This document shows positions 21,961-35,356 of a DNA stretch of 64,000 nucleotides, in pieces. A program made the position numbers and the translations under genes. The DNA comes from Kryptolebias marmoratus (taxonomy: Eukaryota; Chordata; Actinopteri; Cyprinodontiformes; Rivulidae). Location of the stretch: NCBI RefSeq assembly GCF_001649575.2, contig NC_051449.1, forward strand, positions 19,117,833 through 19,181,832. The letters are read 5' to 3'. The notes beneath the pieces were generated by a model that did no database searches, was not told the origin of the DNA, and worked only from the letters and a program-made list of their open reading frames with translations. Positions within the stretch are counted from its first letter, which is position 1. Each line of letters starts with the position of its first letter.

Positions 21961-24900
21961 CTACTCCAGCTGTGTTGCTAGCATTTATTTCAACATTACT
22001 CTAAAAATTGCTCAATTTCTAATTTTAAACATTTGACATGTTTATTTTGTTTGACTGTGAATTAAATATTGGTTTCCAAGATCTGCAAATCATTCAGTTT
22101 TTTTTTTACATTTTACACAACTTCTCAATTTTTAATTTTGTATTATTGTGATTGCACCTCTGTAGGCTTATTTTTAAGAAAAAACCTTGAGACCTTACAT
22201 ACAAATTCAATAATGTGATGAACCTTTTGTTCAAGATCTTTTGTAATTTATTGTTTGTCTTTGTTTTGTAATGGCATAGAGCTTCAAAAATAGAAACCAC
22301 TGGTTGAAAATATACCATTGCTCCAAATTACACTGCACCAAGATTTCTAGTCAATATGTACTCTTATATTTTACATAGAAAAAGAAACTTGTGGACATCT
22401 GTGCAGCTCCAGGGTCACAGGTGGTTTAATTTGACAGAAAACGATGACTCTAGAATGAAAATGTCCCGTTTTGCATATTTTCATGTATTCAGGTACCTCT
22501 TATCTCTAGTCACCAGGGGTTTTGTTGTAAACAGTGGAGACCAAGAGCCAAGTATTACATACAAGCAATTAGCAGATCATCCCTAAAGGTGCCCTGAGGC
22601 CTGGAACAGAATAACTCAGAATGGGTTAGTTTGTGAAAATCTTCCAAACCTTTTGGTTTGGATTCATCGACACCCAGAGAGGTCATCTTTTCAACAACGA
22701 TCTGTTAGGATCTGTTAATCTGAAAGTGCCAGTCAGTTCGACTGCACCTCTGCCAAAGTGCTTCAGTGGTAATTATGAATTTAATACTACAGCCACTTTA
22801 GTCTATTTATATGTGTAATTAACTTGTTGAATGAACATAAAACATGTAGACCAAAGAAATCTACATCATCAATCAAACATGTACCTTGGCTGTTTTCTAA
22901 GGGTACAATGACTTATCTAGGTTTATCATAGGCTTCCTAAATCCACAGCTCATCAGAAGAAGGATCATAAAAATAATTTGTATTTGTGCTTTCCTGCAGT
23001 GTTGCCAGATACATGTCTTTTGTGGCTTCATTTTGAGTGCACTTGATATACTTCATGTTTTAATTCATTTACCTCCACTCCAAACACGTCCTCCATCCTG
23101 GCCACTGGAAAAATAAGAAGTTAGAAGTCTCAGCTTGAAAATGAAAACCCTCTTAAGCTTAAGCTTATTTTCAGCAGTCATTGTGGATGTTTTGAATAAT
23201 ATATAATATATGTAATGTTCGTTGTCTATCCATCCATCCATTTTCTTTACCCACTTCTCCATTCTGGGTTGTGGGGAGCTGGTGCCTATCCCCAGCAGTT
23301 ACTGTGCGAGAGGCGGGGGACACCCTGAACAGGTGTAATGTTCGTTGTGTCAGTTTTAATTTGTTAAAACAAGACTTAAGATTTTCTAAAGTTAGCTTTT
23401 GTGGAAAAGTTATGAAGCATTAGCTGTTTACCGGTATTTACATAGAAAACTCTAGTTATCTGAGTGCATATAGCATCGTCAGCTGGCTTTAAACATTTTC
23501 ACTGCAACCAGTGGAAATGCTACAGCCAGAAGCACTCATTTCTGCTAAAATACTCTTATAATGCAAAACTGACAGCAATATAAAAGCTGGTGCTTCTGTA
23601 GATTTAGTCTACTTTGCTCTACCAGATGCCTTTTTGTGTTTTTGACATACTGATTTAATTACTAGATAGGGCTCTCATTCTAAATAATACCATCCACAAA
23701 TAACATTAATAAAAAAGGAAACAAAATAAATGCACTGTATCATATAAATGTGAGGAAAAAACTTTGTTTATTTACAGAGCATTGCTCTTACTGTCCACAT
23801 TTTCAGTGGTGACATTCTGTAAACAACACTTCATCGTTTATCTTCAGGGATGTAACAGTACCATTAAATCACAATTCAGTATAGATGTGGTACAATGGGA
23901 AACAGAAACAGAAACAGAAAACAAATTCAAAATAAAATATTTTTGTGTGTTTTGTTTGTTGATTTTATATATTTTAAATAGTTCATAACCCAGAAGCAGA
24001 GACAAAAAGAAATATCTCATATTATAACTAATATTTAGTTGTTATAGATAAAAATAACTCATATTATCGTGTCTTATTTATCCAATCTGAGCTGTAACAG
24101 CATCCTACAGTGTCCATTTGTCAAAAATTGTTTGATAGACTAAAAAAAAAAAGTATGTTTTTTGTTACAAAACAGTACAAGAAAAAGTGTTAGTTTTTGT
24201 TAATTTAGCCTTGACTTAATGAAGGCAATACATTACTGATTACCATTTCAAAATGTGAAATAAATACAGTAAAATGTGGTTATTCAAGCACACCTAACTT
24301 CTTAGCTAAGTGAAACACCTGGTGGCACATTTAACAGCGTTTATTAGATCCTCAAGGGCATTTTGAAGGATGTGAATTATGACCCATTTGGCTTTCCATA
24401 CATCTACCTTTCATTCTCCACTGCTGCTGTAGATCTCCTGGAACACGAAACTTTTCTACACTTCTTTGAAATAAACAAACAAAAAAGGCAAGTCCTCAAG
24501 CTTTTGCGTGAAATCTAAAGCAGCCGTTCTTGCTTTGCTTTGGTGTAGAGTGCTTTAGATCTTATCCTTTCCGTCTCAACAGACAAAAAACTCATTCTCT
24601 TGGTCTGATTTCATGCATCAGTACTGTGATGGTTTGGTCTGATGTATTGTTACACTCCTAAAATCAAAGTTTGGCACACAGTCCACATTTCCAACCTGTC
24701 CTTCATACAGCACCTACCACTTTGTGAGAAATCCATTTGTCACATCAGAATAAAAAAGTCTTATTGAACAAAATATTAAAATCTCCTCTACTTTGGTATC
24801 AAAAAGATGCTGCCATTGCACCGAAATAGTATCTACATACCAAACTCATTCCATCCATAATATATTTATATAAAACTAAAACATTTTGTTGTAAAAGCCT

Positions 24901-25312
24901 TTTCATTTGGTTGTTAGTACTTCATTATTCTATCTGTCAGAGATTAAGCCACTTTCAATCGTTTGTATCATTATTTAAACATCTACCAAAAATATTTCAA
25001 ATTTCAATATTTCAAACCTTAATTACCTTAAAAAGAACAGTTTTAATGTCATTAGCATGCTACAATAGCAATGCTGCGTGTAGAACAAGTCACTCATTAA
25101 AACCGGCTCATTTCTTACAAAATAAAAGGAGCAAAACTAAAATGACTTGCAGCAAAATTAAAACCTAAAAGACTAAAATGTTAAAGTAATTGCCAGTAAA
25201 AATATTTTGTTGTGCTTACATTCTTTTTTTTTTTTTCGAAGAATCTTGTCTGAGTTTTGTAAAACTTTTTAAATGTTTTAGGTAATAAACAACCAGCGCT
25301 CTTCACCTTTAA
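21961..25312. other. Intergenic stretch, possible region downstream of the opsin
   Basis: AT-rich sequence with no exon. A short tract at 23226-23335 (CCATCCATCCATTTTC, then GGTTGTGGGGAGCTGGTGCC) is the reverse-oriented end of a common fish interspersed repeat that also occurs at 37260-37450 and 45955-46250. The opsin transcript may end near 25313-25516. Confidence 0.4.
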
Positions 25313-25521
25313 TTTATTATTGTAAGACATCAGTACAAAAATAAATTTTTTCTTCCTCTACACTTTCTGATATTTCATTAGAATGAATACCTTACCATAT
25401 CTGTAGCTCAGATATTGCACAAAAGAATGATCCTCATGAATCCCCTTTTGCTATAATCACTGCATTTTCTGCAAAATAGTTTAAAGCTCCCTCCTGGCAC
25501 GACCAGTACATTTCTTTTATT
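25313..25521 (-). promoter_or_regulatory. Candidate polyadenylation signals of the opsin gene
   Basis: On the minus strand AATAAA occurs at 25521-25516, about 233 nt beyond the opsin stop codon, and again at 25318-25313. Either could end the transcript; AATAAA is frequent by chance in DNA this AT-rich. Confidence 0.3.
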
Positions 25522-25753
25522 CTGTAGAGAAACACAGACTTCAAGCTTTTGCATGTTTACTGCATCAGATTTTTGCTCATGTTGTCCAGAGGCATTCCAT
25601 GTTTTTCTTTTTGTTATTAGTGGAGACAAGGCTGATGCAAGAGCTGCTTTAAATCCACCTGAACGGGCTCTCTGGGCCTCAGAAACACCATGTCTCTGGT
25701 TATTAATGACTTCTTGGCTGGGGACTTTGAGATTTCGTGGTCGTGGTTAATCA

Positions 25754-26032
25754 TCAACCATCCAAGTGGGCCACTAGTGATACGACAACAGGCTTGTCTG
25801 AAGAGGGCCCTTTGGTGATATCGATTGTGGGTTCACAAGACGGGCCCAGCTGGGGCATGGTGGCGGCTGGTTGACCCAGTGAGGCGACCATAAATAGAAA
25901 ACCATTGGTTTGGCGTTGGCCAGTCCCTGCTGCACCCTTCATTGCCTTGGTGCAAAGCTTGGAGGAGGATTTTAAGCTGGAGCCTCGTCGAGGGGCTTCG
26001 CATCGCAACAGGGATTGGAAACATCTGTAAAA
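25754..26032 (-). CDS. tmtops: Opsin gene, last coding exon (cytoplasmic C-terminal tail)
   Basis: The minus-strand exon of 279 nt encodes 92 residues plus TGA. It opens directly after a TCCTGTCCCAG acceptor with FYRCFQSLLRC, the helix-8 start that follows the NPxxY segment in opsins. A serine-rich stretch (RRGSSLKSSSK) and a tail ending KPVVVSLVAHLDG follow. Its phase-0 start fits the phase-0 donor of the exon at 44704. From memory the FYRCF start and the SLVAH-x-DG terminus suit TMT (teleost multiple tissue) opsins, non-visual photoreceptors related to encephalopsin that couple retinal isomerisation to a G protein. Cysteines near the start of the tail could be palmitoylated. There is no frameshift. 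The assignment to the exact TMT paralogue is not possible from this tail alone. Confidence 0.85.
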   Translation of the reverse strand, partial: FYRCFQSLLRCEAPRRGSSLKSSSKLCTKAMKGAAGTGQRQTNGFLFMVASLGQPAATMPQLGPSCEPTIDITKGPSSDKPVVVSLVAHLDG

Positions 26033-26429
26033 CTGGGACAGGATACAAATGAGTGATTAGAAATACACCAAGATAACAGTGGGTTCAAGGGATATTCTGG
26101 CCATTTCGGTGTGCTGAGTAAAAGTTAACACAAATTAATACCAGTCGTAGATAACTCGTTGAATTCTGACAGGACTGATCAGCTAAAACTACAGTCAGTT
26201 TTGCATTACTGTGTAATTTTGACAGAAATATTAATAAGTTTCTTTCAGATTTAACCCCATGCTGTGCTTTCCCCCTCACTCTTGCTCATTTGCACTTTTA
26301 AATGACCACAGAAATCTATATAAATAACTGCATATTGCTATTTTTAAACATCAGTTTAAAGCCTTATAAAATGTTTTAGATTGGGATTGTTTTAGGATAC
26401 CAACAATATACTTTGATTTTGTGCCTGCC

Positions 26430-26560
26430 CCAGTTAACAATTAGCTCATCAGTCCTATTTCTCCCAATTGAAGCAGTTCAAAGAGCTATTCAAAGCAGGT
26501 AAGAAATTATTTTTTCATAGTGCATTACTTCAAAATAGAGAGAATATCTCTTTAGACCAC
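26430..26560. mobile_element. Foldback MITE fragment (copy 4, partial)
   Basis: Shows AATTAGCTCATCAGTC, then GCAGTTCAAAGAGCTATTCA, AAGCAGGTAAGAAATTATT and CTTCAAAATAG, in the order of the right arm of the element at 34868-35168. The left arm is missing or unrecognisable. Confidence 0.45.
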
Positions 26561-29500
26561 AAACTAGCCAACACAGCGAGTGCTTCCACCTTTGTCTGAA
26601 CATACTAAACGTTACACCTGTAATTGTTATTTAGTGAACAATAATTTGACTCATGTTTGTGCCCTTGTTAAAGAAAAAAATCATTGGTGTGCAAATTTAC
26701 TTGTCTCTCTGCTGAAGCTCAGGATAAAATACATTTATTTATGACTGATCTATTCCCTCTGAATCGCTACATAGTTGATTTTTTCTTCCCTATTGTGTTG
26801 TTTGCCTTCTGATGTGGAACAATACACCAGAGGAAACAAATTAGTCTGCTCATAGGGTTTGTGCGAACCCTCTTTGCATTTTCAGTTAAATAAGTGATTC
26901 TGCTAGTGTGTGTTTTACCAAATAATAAGAGGAAAGTAATAGAGAATCAAAATAGCTATACACTTTAAAAATACAAAATAAAAAAACATTATTTCTAATG
27001 AAACAACAACAACAAAAGATTACTTGGATCATTTTTATTGGTCAGATGATGTATTGCAGCAGCCTTTTACAAGGATGTTTAAGAGCTTTTTGCAAGCACT
27101 GTGTTTACGTAAAAACTGCAGATAATCTTATAGGAGACTGAATGGTTAAAAAACAAAATAATGTTTCCATCAAGATCTTAATGTACCTTTGGCGAGGTCT
27201 CAGTTCACTCATATCCATCAGGGCAGGAAGTGCACACCCATAAAAATCAGGTAAAAACTAAAAAAAGAGCTCCAACTACCAGAAAGTGCACCATTTAATT
27301 AAAAGTTTCTTTACCAGAGAGTTAGAAAGGTTTGAGAAGGAATGAAAGAGTTTAAAATTTCAGTGTCAGGCCCTATTTACTCGCACAATAAACCATTTTA
27401 TCTTGCATAAAGTGAACTGAAAAGGGCACTCTGGAAATCTTTTGTTACAACCTCAACTGCAGGCTCTTATTGAGTACAAACATGATATTTTTTAACTTTT
27501 TTAAAATTTATTTTTTACCAGGTGATGTTTTGGTGAGAGCAGTGCCCTGTTTCGCAGGTTCACAGAGTTTTGCACCTGAAAGCTGCCTACAGTGGTCCAT
27601 ACTGGAAAGCAGACGGGGAGATGTGATAATAATGAGGCATTATGTATGGGTTAGTTATAAATAAAAACCCTGTCTATTCTGATGGTCCCTGAACCACTTC
27701 AGTGGAAAAGTTTGGAGATTAGGGGCCTAGTTTTCTTTTTTCTTTATTGGTCAAATTCATATGTGTGACCTAGAAATCAAATGTAGGGCTTTCCAATCAC
27801 TTGTCGGCAACTTGCCATCGCTGTCCCAGAAGGATGTATGACATAGGTTAGGGAAGTACACCCACCAATAAGACTGAGGCTGTCAACCTCTGTTTTACCT
27901 ACATTTTCTACCAGATTTATCTAGGTCATCAGCCTTTAAATGGGGATTCGACGCCTCGTTAGGGACTCAGAGCTATTGACATTGCTGTGGATGTCCAGAA
28001 GAAATAAGTGTGATAAGAGTTAAGCTGACTTAATTAAATATAAGTTAGGAAACTAAACAAACTTGCTATAATCCTGACCTGAATTATTTATTCATTAGAT
28101 GGGAATAACTGCTCAGTGGTTAGCTGTGATGTAGCAGTGGCAGCAGCTGTCTCCACAGGGTTTAAGGCTGCTGTGAGGCAGCTGTGGATAAACATAAGAA
28201 CTCCTTAGAGATAAGACGTAAAGACTTTAGTGTTGTCTCACTCTGTACTGCCAAAGAGCCAATACACAATCTGCCACACTATAGTGCAAAACAATAATTA
28301 TAGCTAGTAAATTTTTAAAGAAATTTTGACAGGTCAATAAAGCTACTGGTTGATATTTCAACAAATGTCACTTTTCCTCTATTATTCCCAATAGTAATGT
28401 AAGATCTACTTTTGTTATAATCTAAGCTGACAAAATATAATGTACAAATGTTATTGAAAGTGTAAAGATTGTGGACAAAGGAAGACTTTTTGTTGCAAAA
28501 GGTTTGGAAAGTTTGGACAGGCCAAGGTTAGAGCTGTATGACATCATCACTCTAAGTTCAATATTCAACATAGTAAAATTTTTAAGAATCATAAAACTTA
28601 AACTTTGATTGTGTAAAATCTATTAAAAATGTAAACATGCCGTGTAAAGTCCAACTTTTTGTGACCTGTTTAAACTGAAAATTATTTCTACTGTGACATA
28701 TGTCTCAGCTATAGAGCTCCAACGAGGGCTTTTAAATTTTTATTTTGTATTTTTCCAAAATCCCATTGTTGTGCATGTAGAAATTTTGTGCAATTTTATC
28801 ATTCACTCTGTACAATTTTAGCTACTGCTGCTAAAAGTCATGGCATCCTATTCCCAACTTGACTGATGGAGTTTTGGATGGCTTTTTTCCAAAACTGTAG
28901 GAGGATTAGCAAATCAAAAACTATGACAGGAACGAAAGAATGAGTTATAGGAGCCATACGGGTGGGTCAGTGCTTATGTACTAGCACCCATAGAAAAACA
29001 GGAAACAAAGAAAACTATGAAAAACAAAACTTTTAGTCCAGCATGAAAACTAAACATCAAATCATATTCACAGAGTGGAGCCAGTCTACAGCAAAAAGTC
29101 TTTTTTTAGGTGGCTGACAAATGCTTCAACACTTTTCTCAGAACCCTTTTATCAATAATTTCCTGGCATCAACTCTAACTTCAACTACTTTATGCACCAA
29201 TAAAGCACCCAGCTCTACCAACCACTTTATCCTTAGATGTCTCAAGATCCAAATAGAAAGGTGATCGAGTGTTAGCTGTGGCTGATCCAAACCTTTAGAG
29301 TAGTTTACCTCTGCTGAGTCTTGTAAATCTCTGCAGAAGATGTTTTCATTGGTTTTTGACTTATGTAAAACGCAAGTTGATGTATTTATGCTGTTGTTTA
29401 AAATAGTTCACTTTTCACAAGTTTTATTTATTGTCTTTCATATGTTATTACTTTCTTTTAGCAGTTATATTTTAACATTTTGTTCAACTAAACTGAAAAA

Positions 29501-32500
29501 CACTGTGGTCAACTTGAGTTGCTTTTAATGTGCTACTTTCTGCCACAGAATAATAAACAGTGAAAAGATCCCTGGATACATTTTTCAATCCAGGAGGCAG
29601 ATCTGTTTGTCTCCAGATTGTGATTTCATGCATATTTTCTTGTATTACATCAACCTCTGCACAGAACAGAGCCCTTGTGTTATACCCAGCTCAAATCTGG
29701 GCATCTCCTCATGATGATGGACAGACAGGAAAATTCTGAATAATTGAGAACCCCCCGAAACAGGCTGAAAGCACAACAATGCATTCAGAGGATTTGGCTG
29801 TGCTTGATATTCCATCCACATCGGTGCCTTCTTCTCAACAACAACCGATTACTACACCACTCCTTAGACACTTTTAAAACCACTTCCTCCTGACATCCTG
29901 TTGATTTGGACAATAAGATGCCACTCTTGAGTAAACGTAGTATACTTAGTATACTTTCAGAGTTCATGTATACTCATAGTTTACTACATTTTCTCATGAG
30001 CACAACATGGGATTCAACCTGTTTACACTGGAGAAACGACAAGAACGTAAATGAACACATTCGAACGTTTTAAACATTAACATACACAATGACAGATACA
30101 GAGATATAAAAAAGGTTAACACAGTACTTTATTTGGTAATACCAGTAACAACATATGGGATGTTTACATGTGTTTTTCTGAAAGGAAAAGCTAAATAAAG
30201 ACATTTGTCTTTTTAAGTAAAGAAGACATGTTCTTATTGTGTAATAACAATCCACACACAGACAAGTTATCCTCTAACAACTAATATATTCAGTCATAGG
30301 AGGGAAACAAAGTCCACCCTTTATCAGTTCAATTGTATGTATGAGGACATAACAAAAAAGGTGTGGTCTTTCCCAGGTTCTACAGTTATTGAAATTTAAC
30401 CTCAGTTTTACAAAAATACACACCAGATTCCAGCATGTCAATAATTATTAAACGCAACCAAAAGCCAAAATGGTAAAGCTGTGAAAAACTAAGTTCATCC
30501 TCTTTTAACAAGAGTAACTCTCAAGAGTCATTTTTCTGTATGACTTGATCAGACTCTCACTTTTTCTTCACGTTGCTTCAGTTCATTAAGGTTTACAGAT
30601 ATTCAATTCTGCACAGGTCTCTTAAGGTTTCTGGACTTTGACCAAACCACTGCATCACTTTGATCCTTTTCTTATTCAATTTTTTTAGTCCTCAGACTTT
30701 TTCTAACTGGCCTGAACTTTTACATTCAAACTTCTTGTTTGTTTTCTTTTTGTCATTTCTCTCATCATTTCCTGGTCTGAACATGAGGTAAATTGGCTGA
30801 GACTGCTGGAAAGATTGGCAGCTATTTAAAATCTTTTCCACTTTTGAATAATTGTTCTGTAGACTGATGGACTCTGAATAGTATAGAAATAACCTTTAAT
30901 CCTTCCCAGATTAATGGGCAGCAACAGTTGCCAAAACCAATGCCTGAACAAAGTAATTATGTCTGAGGATCTGACACTGACAGTGCTTGGTGTGGTGATT
31001 AGTGAACGGGAACAGCTGGGATGATTCCAGGTGAGTGACAAGGCAAGACAGAGTAGGTGAGGGAAACTATGACAGGAAAACAGAAACCTATGACTGCCAA
31101 GCTGAACAGGTTACAGAACTACAGAATAACTTCGAAACAGAAATACTGGCGGAACAAACAAGATGGACTGAAACAATGGGATATGCTAAACTAAACCAGG
31201 AAAAGCAAAAAGTAAAAAAAAATAAAAAAAACAACCCCCCCCCAACATTCATGTTTTAGCTGCTTTTTTAAAAAGATTGTAACAGGACTATCATCCAATA
31301 TCCAATTGGGGCCTTGACAACATGTCTAGTTTTACTACATATATTTATCCATGCAGGATTCCATTTAAAAAGGTGAACAAAAACAATGAGTACAAGATTG
31401 AAAACCCAGCAGGCTGTGTGAGTTGTAAAGTGTAAAACTTTTTTTTTACCTCACCACTGCATTTTTAAACTTTTTTTTTATTTTTTAAAAAGAAACAATT
31501 CACCCAATTGTGAGCCCACCTAGTGAGAATTTAGTCATTTGACTCAACCTGGAACTTTTCCTGAATATTGCCAAATGCTTTTGCTGGAAGTACTGCAAAG
31601 AGAAAGTGAGAAATACACCAGGAAGGGGAAAAAAGCCTCTATTTACACTGAATCTACAAGCAACATGTTCACCCATTTGTCAGTCAGTCCATAACCTGTA
31701 GGTCATGTAAAATTGAAGGCCCGTGAGAAGCAGTGGGGAGGGCAACACACAATTCCTGCTACCCTCAGTGGTTTCAGACAACACACTGATGGACAGAGTA
31801 TGATGAAGATGGAGACAAATAGAAGAGAATAAAGAAATTTAAAACACTGAGGTTTCGGTATGAACAGGAAGATGAAGGCACTGACAGAGCAACCCATGAA
31901 GCATGACTCTCTGACAGAAAGTGTTGGGTGGAGGGGGTTTGTCGATAACTCAGGAGGGGTCATCACAGATCAGCCTGATCAGGTTGAGCCCTTAGTTCTG
32001 GGTGGGTGGAGGAGGAAACCGAAGGCTCAAATGTCAGAAATCATCTCTGATAGTTAGGTGCTCATCTATATTTTAAAGCATGAAGCTTGGCCCGAGTACA
32101 TATAAAGAACAGTCAGAAATGTGTTCCTTTTAGTTTGGTTCACAAGTAGATTTTAATGACTGGTCAACATGTAAGGCTGTTCTCATCACAGTATGCATCA
32201 AACAGTCACTTAACAACATTATGCCTAATGCAGTTTAGGAAATCTAAACGGAGTGACACACTGATGGGAACCATTAAGCTTCTTTTAAAGACACCAGCAT
32301 TTAATCCACTACTTGACTTAATTTGATTCAGTAAACTTCCAGTGTTGTTGTATATCCTGCTGTCCACAGAGTGCATCGGGGGGAAAAAAAAAGCAGATCT
32401 AAGAGCTCTATCACACAGGAATGTGCAAACAGAATGACAATCATCTGACTTCCTCTTGGGATTTTTTTCGGCACTCTTCTCTTCTCTCAACTCAGTGCAG

Positions 32501-33124
32501 GCTGCCTCGTTTATATTCCAAATCAATCATTTTCTGACAATAAAGTGGGAAGCTTGTACAAGCCGCGCAATGTGGACTTCCTGCAAACTCTAAATTCTGC
32601 CAGTCAGGCTAATTTAATACTTCCCTACAGATTAGTTTCCCACCTCCAACCTAATGTACTTGGCTGAAGGCGTTTTTTTAAAGCAGTATAAGACAAACCT
32701 TTGTTTGTGCCGTTGCGTGGGAGACTGAAATAAAGCACTAAGGTCATTACATTTGACATAATAAGGCTTTTTTTTGCCTTGGTTATACAATCATGAATAC
32801 CATCCGCGTTTGTAGTGATCCAGATCTCTATGAGCTGTTAGCAGTGGCTTACAAAAGATAAATCTGACCAAACACTACAATCGTAATTCTTATAAAAGAA
32901 ACTCAAGGATCAAACAAGATAAAGATTATAAATTGGATCTAACTGAGATAATTTTTGAGATTGGGATTTTTTTTTTTTTTTTTACGCAAGTGTGGGTTTT
33001 CACTGGGTAAATTTTGGTTGATTGGTGAAATAAAATTCATCATAGGCATGAGTGTGGTAGTGTTAGTGCCAGTCTTTAAATGAGATTAACAACCTGTTAA
33101 GTGTTTACACTGATTCTCTCATCC

Positions 33125-33225
33125 TTTGACAGATAGAATAGGCTTCAGCCTCTCAGTGACTCTAAGCAGGATGGATGGATGCATGAGTTGGCCGGTGGAA
33201 GGATGGATTGATGAATTGGAAAAAG
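33125..33225 (+). repeat. Short (ATGG)n-tailed repeat end
   Basis: Reads ATAGAATAGGCTTCAGCCTC, then AGGATGGATGGATGC. This is the usual 3' tail of a fish interspersed repeat (GGGATAGGCTCCAGC ... ATGGATGG); only the tail is present. Confidence 0.5.
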
Positions 33226-33884
33226 AACACAGATGACAAGATGTATGAATATGAAAACAATAGTGCTTGACAGCTACTCATGGCTGTTTGATTATATAAT
33301 AAAAAAGAGAAAATTAAGAAGATTCAAGTCTTTGTACAAACTGCAACTCGGACTACCCTGCTGGCATTGAGCTCATGGTCCTGTGGTGTAATACTGGCTG
33401 TGATGTGGTGCCTTGTTTTGTAGCTCAGTTGGACATGTACCCATGACTTTTGTTTTACCAACCTCAGCTAAATGCAGACATTTATTTGATGACTAAAACT
33501 CAATATAGATGTCTACAAAACTTTCAATTTTAGGCCAAATTTAGCTCTATTTCAGCCTAGATGTATGGCTGTGGCTAACAAGCCCACCTGTGTTCCAGAC
33601 TGATGACTACATCGAAGCAACATTAAGTGAATTCAGCTTTATTTCCAATTGTTATAAACTTGTGGATGTATTGTGTTCCTGCAAAAGAATATGACTGAAC
33701 AGTTTCTATTACTCTGTTCTGTCTGACTCACTGTCAGCTGAATGCTGTTTGATTTGTGGCTGTGCACAAATGTGTTCATGAATTTGGTTCATTTTGTTCT
33801 TTTAACTTTTTAACTGAGAGCGTCAGGTTTGCAGTTGCTCTAACGAAGTAAGAGAAGGTAATGAGATCTGATGTTTGATGTCTG

Positions 33885-34010
33885 ATGAGAAGACGAGGAA
33901 GACCTCAGAGAAGACTCATGGATGTAGTGACAGAGGATTTGAAGCTGGTTGGTGTAACAGTACAGGGGGCAGGAGATAGGGTGAGATGGAGGCTGATGAT
34001 CTGTATTTGT
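33885..34010 (+). mobile_element. LINE C-terminal fragment, RTE-like
   Basis: The frame reads RGRPQRRLMDVVTEDLKLVG, then VTVQGAGDRVRWRLMI. It corresponds to the RPKRRxMDxVxEDMxxVGxTxxDAxDRxxWRxMI tail found at the end of RTE-type LINE polyproteins in fish. Only about 40 residues remain; beyond them the frame is unrelated. Confidence 0.6.
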
Positions 34011-34867
34011 GTGGCCAGTCTATGCAAAATTATCCGTGCAGACTGTTTTTTCTTTGACCCAAAAAAGTCTGAAGATCTTGTGATGACGAACTCAGCCCAG
34101 ACAGACTGCAACTGGTTGCGAGGGCAATAATGGGGACTGTTCAGATTACTGATCCACAATTCACTCATTAGTGTGCACACACACTTAGCCTGCAGTAGGT
34201 AGATGGTGTGGTCTTCATTAATCTATTATTGTTAGGAGTAGAAAAGGTAAATACATAATTAGAATAATTTACAGAAAACCCATAACAAAATAAGCGATGA
34301 TCTACGGACATGAATTAGTTCAGTTTTAACCTGTCTGAGCCAAACTTTTAGCTAGTTCTTGTAAAGTGTGAATTTGCACAACACTGCTGCTGGCGTATGG
34401 ACTGAGCTGGACTGAACCAAGTCAAAGGAGAGGGAGGGTCGGTAGGAAATGCAGCCGTTAATTTTAATATTAGATTTAAAAAATATATTTGTATGTTTAA
34501 TCTTTTATTTTGTCATTGAGTATGAAACTTGTGAACAGGCACTTTAAGCTAATTTAGTATTGTTTGTCTTACTCAGCTTTTTGTTCTGGTGTTCCAGGGC
34601 CAAATCTAGTGCAAATCAGGGTTGAAGTTGAGTCCGACACTCACTGCTGACCAGCAGATACCTGAAACTCCAAACACTGTTTTAATCATTTCACCGTGGC
34701 AGTGAAAATTCACATCAATAAGGTTTTTACCTGCACTGTTACATTTACTGACAAACTGTTTCTGTATTTCCGTTCAATGCAGTATTTTTCTTTGTCTGAA
34801 TGAACTCCTTAAGATCAGAGATGACATTTGTCTTGGCAAAGAATGCATTTTCTGAGAGCCTGTTCAT

Positions 34868-35168
34868 TTAAAATGAACTCCAGATCTTGTAAAACAGAAT
34901 TATGTGGGAAGGTTATGACCAGCTAATATCTTACCTGTTCTAGATAACTCTTTGGTCAGCCTCAATTTAGAGTTTAGCTCTGACTGGATTGATGAGCTAA
35001 CAGCTGGTCAGAGCTGGACCAAGACCAAAGTTCATCAATCCAGTATGAAATAAACTCTGTTTTGCCAAACTGAGGTCATTCAAAGAGTTATCTAGAACAG
35101 GTAAGATATTAAATGTTTATAACCTTTCTACAAACCTCTACTTTAAAACATCTTAATTATATCTTTAA
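34868..35168. mobile_element. Foldback / palindromic MITE, copy 2 (best preserved)
   Basis: The 301-bp unit starts TTAAAATGAACTCC and ends ATATCTTTAA, so TTAA bounds both sides. Internal arms 34924-34954 and 35081-35111 are exact 31-bp reverse complements (they begin TAATATCTTACCTG and end GGTAAGATATTA). Outer arms (GGGAAGGTTATGA / TTTATAACCTTTC) also pair. It is non-coding and belongs to the family at 887 and 42190. Confidence 0.8.
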
Positions 35169-35174
35169 GCCTGA

Positions 35175-35356
35175 TAATGCTCCGCTGTTCTTTGGGCCAC
35201 TCCCTTTTTCAGGGGTTGCCCCAGTGAGCAAACTCGCGTGGAAGATTTGGCAATTGTTTTACGCAGGATGCCCCTCCTGATGCAAGCTGGCCTCAAACCT
35301 GCAGCCAGAGGATTACAAGACCGTGGCACTGCCCACCAATCTACCACAGCCCCTTT
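35175..35356 (-). mobile_element. tRNA-derived SINE-like element, copy 2
   Basis: Read on the minus strand it has GGTGGGCAGTGCCACGGTC, GGCTGCAGGTTTGAGGCC (box B-like), AGGAGGGGCATCCTGCGTAA and GGGGCAACCCCTGAAAAAGG, the same blocks as the copy at 7196-7365. It abuts the foldback element ending at 35168. Confidence 0.75.
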
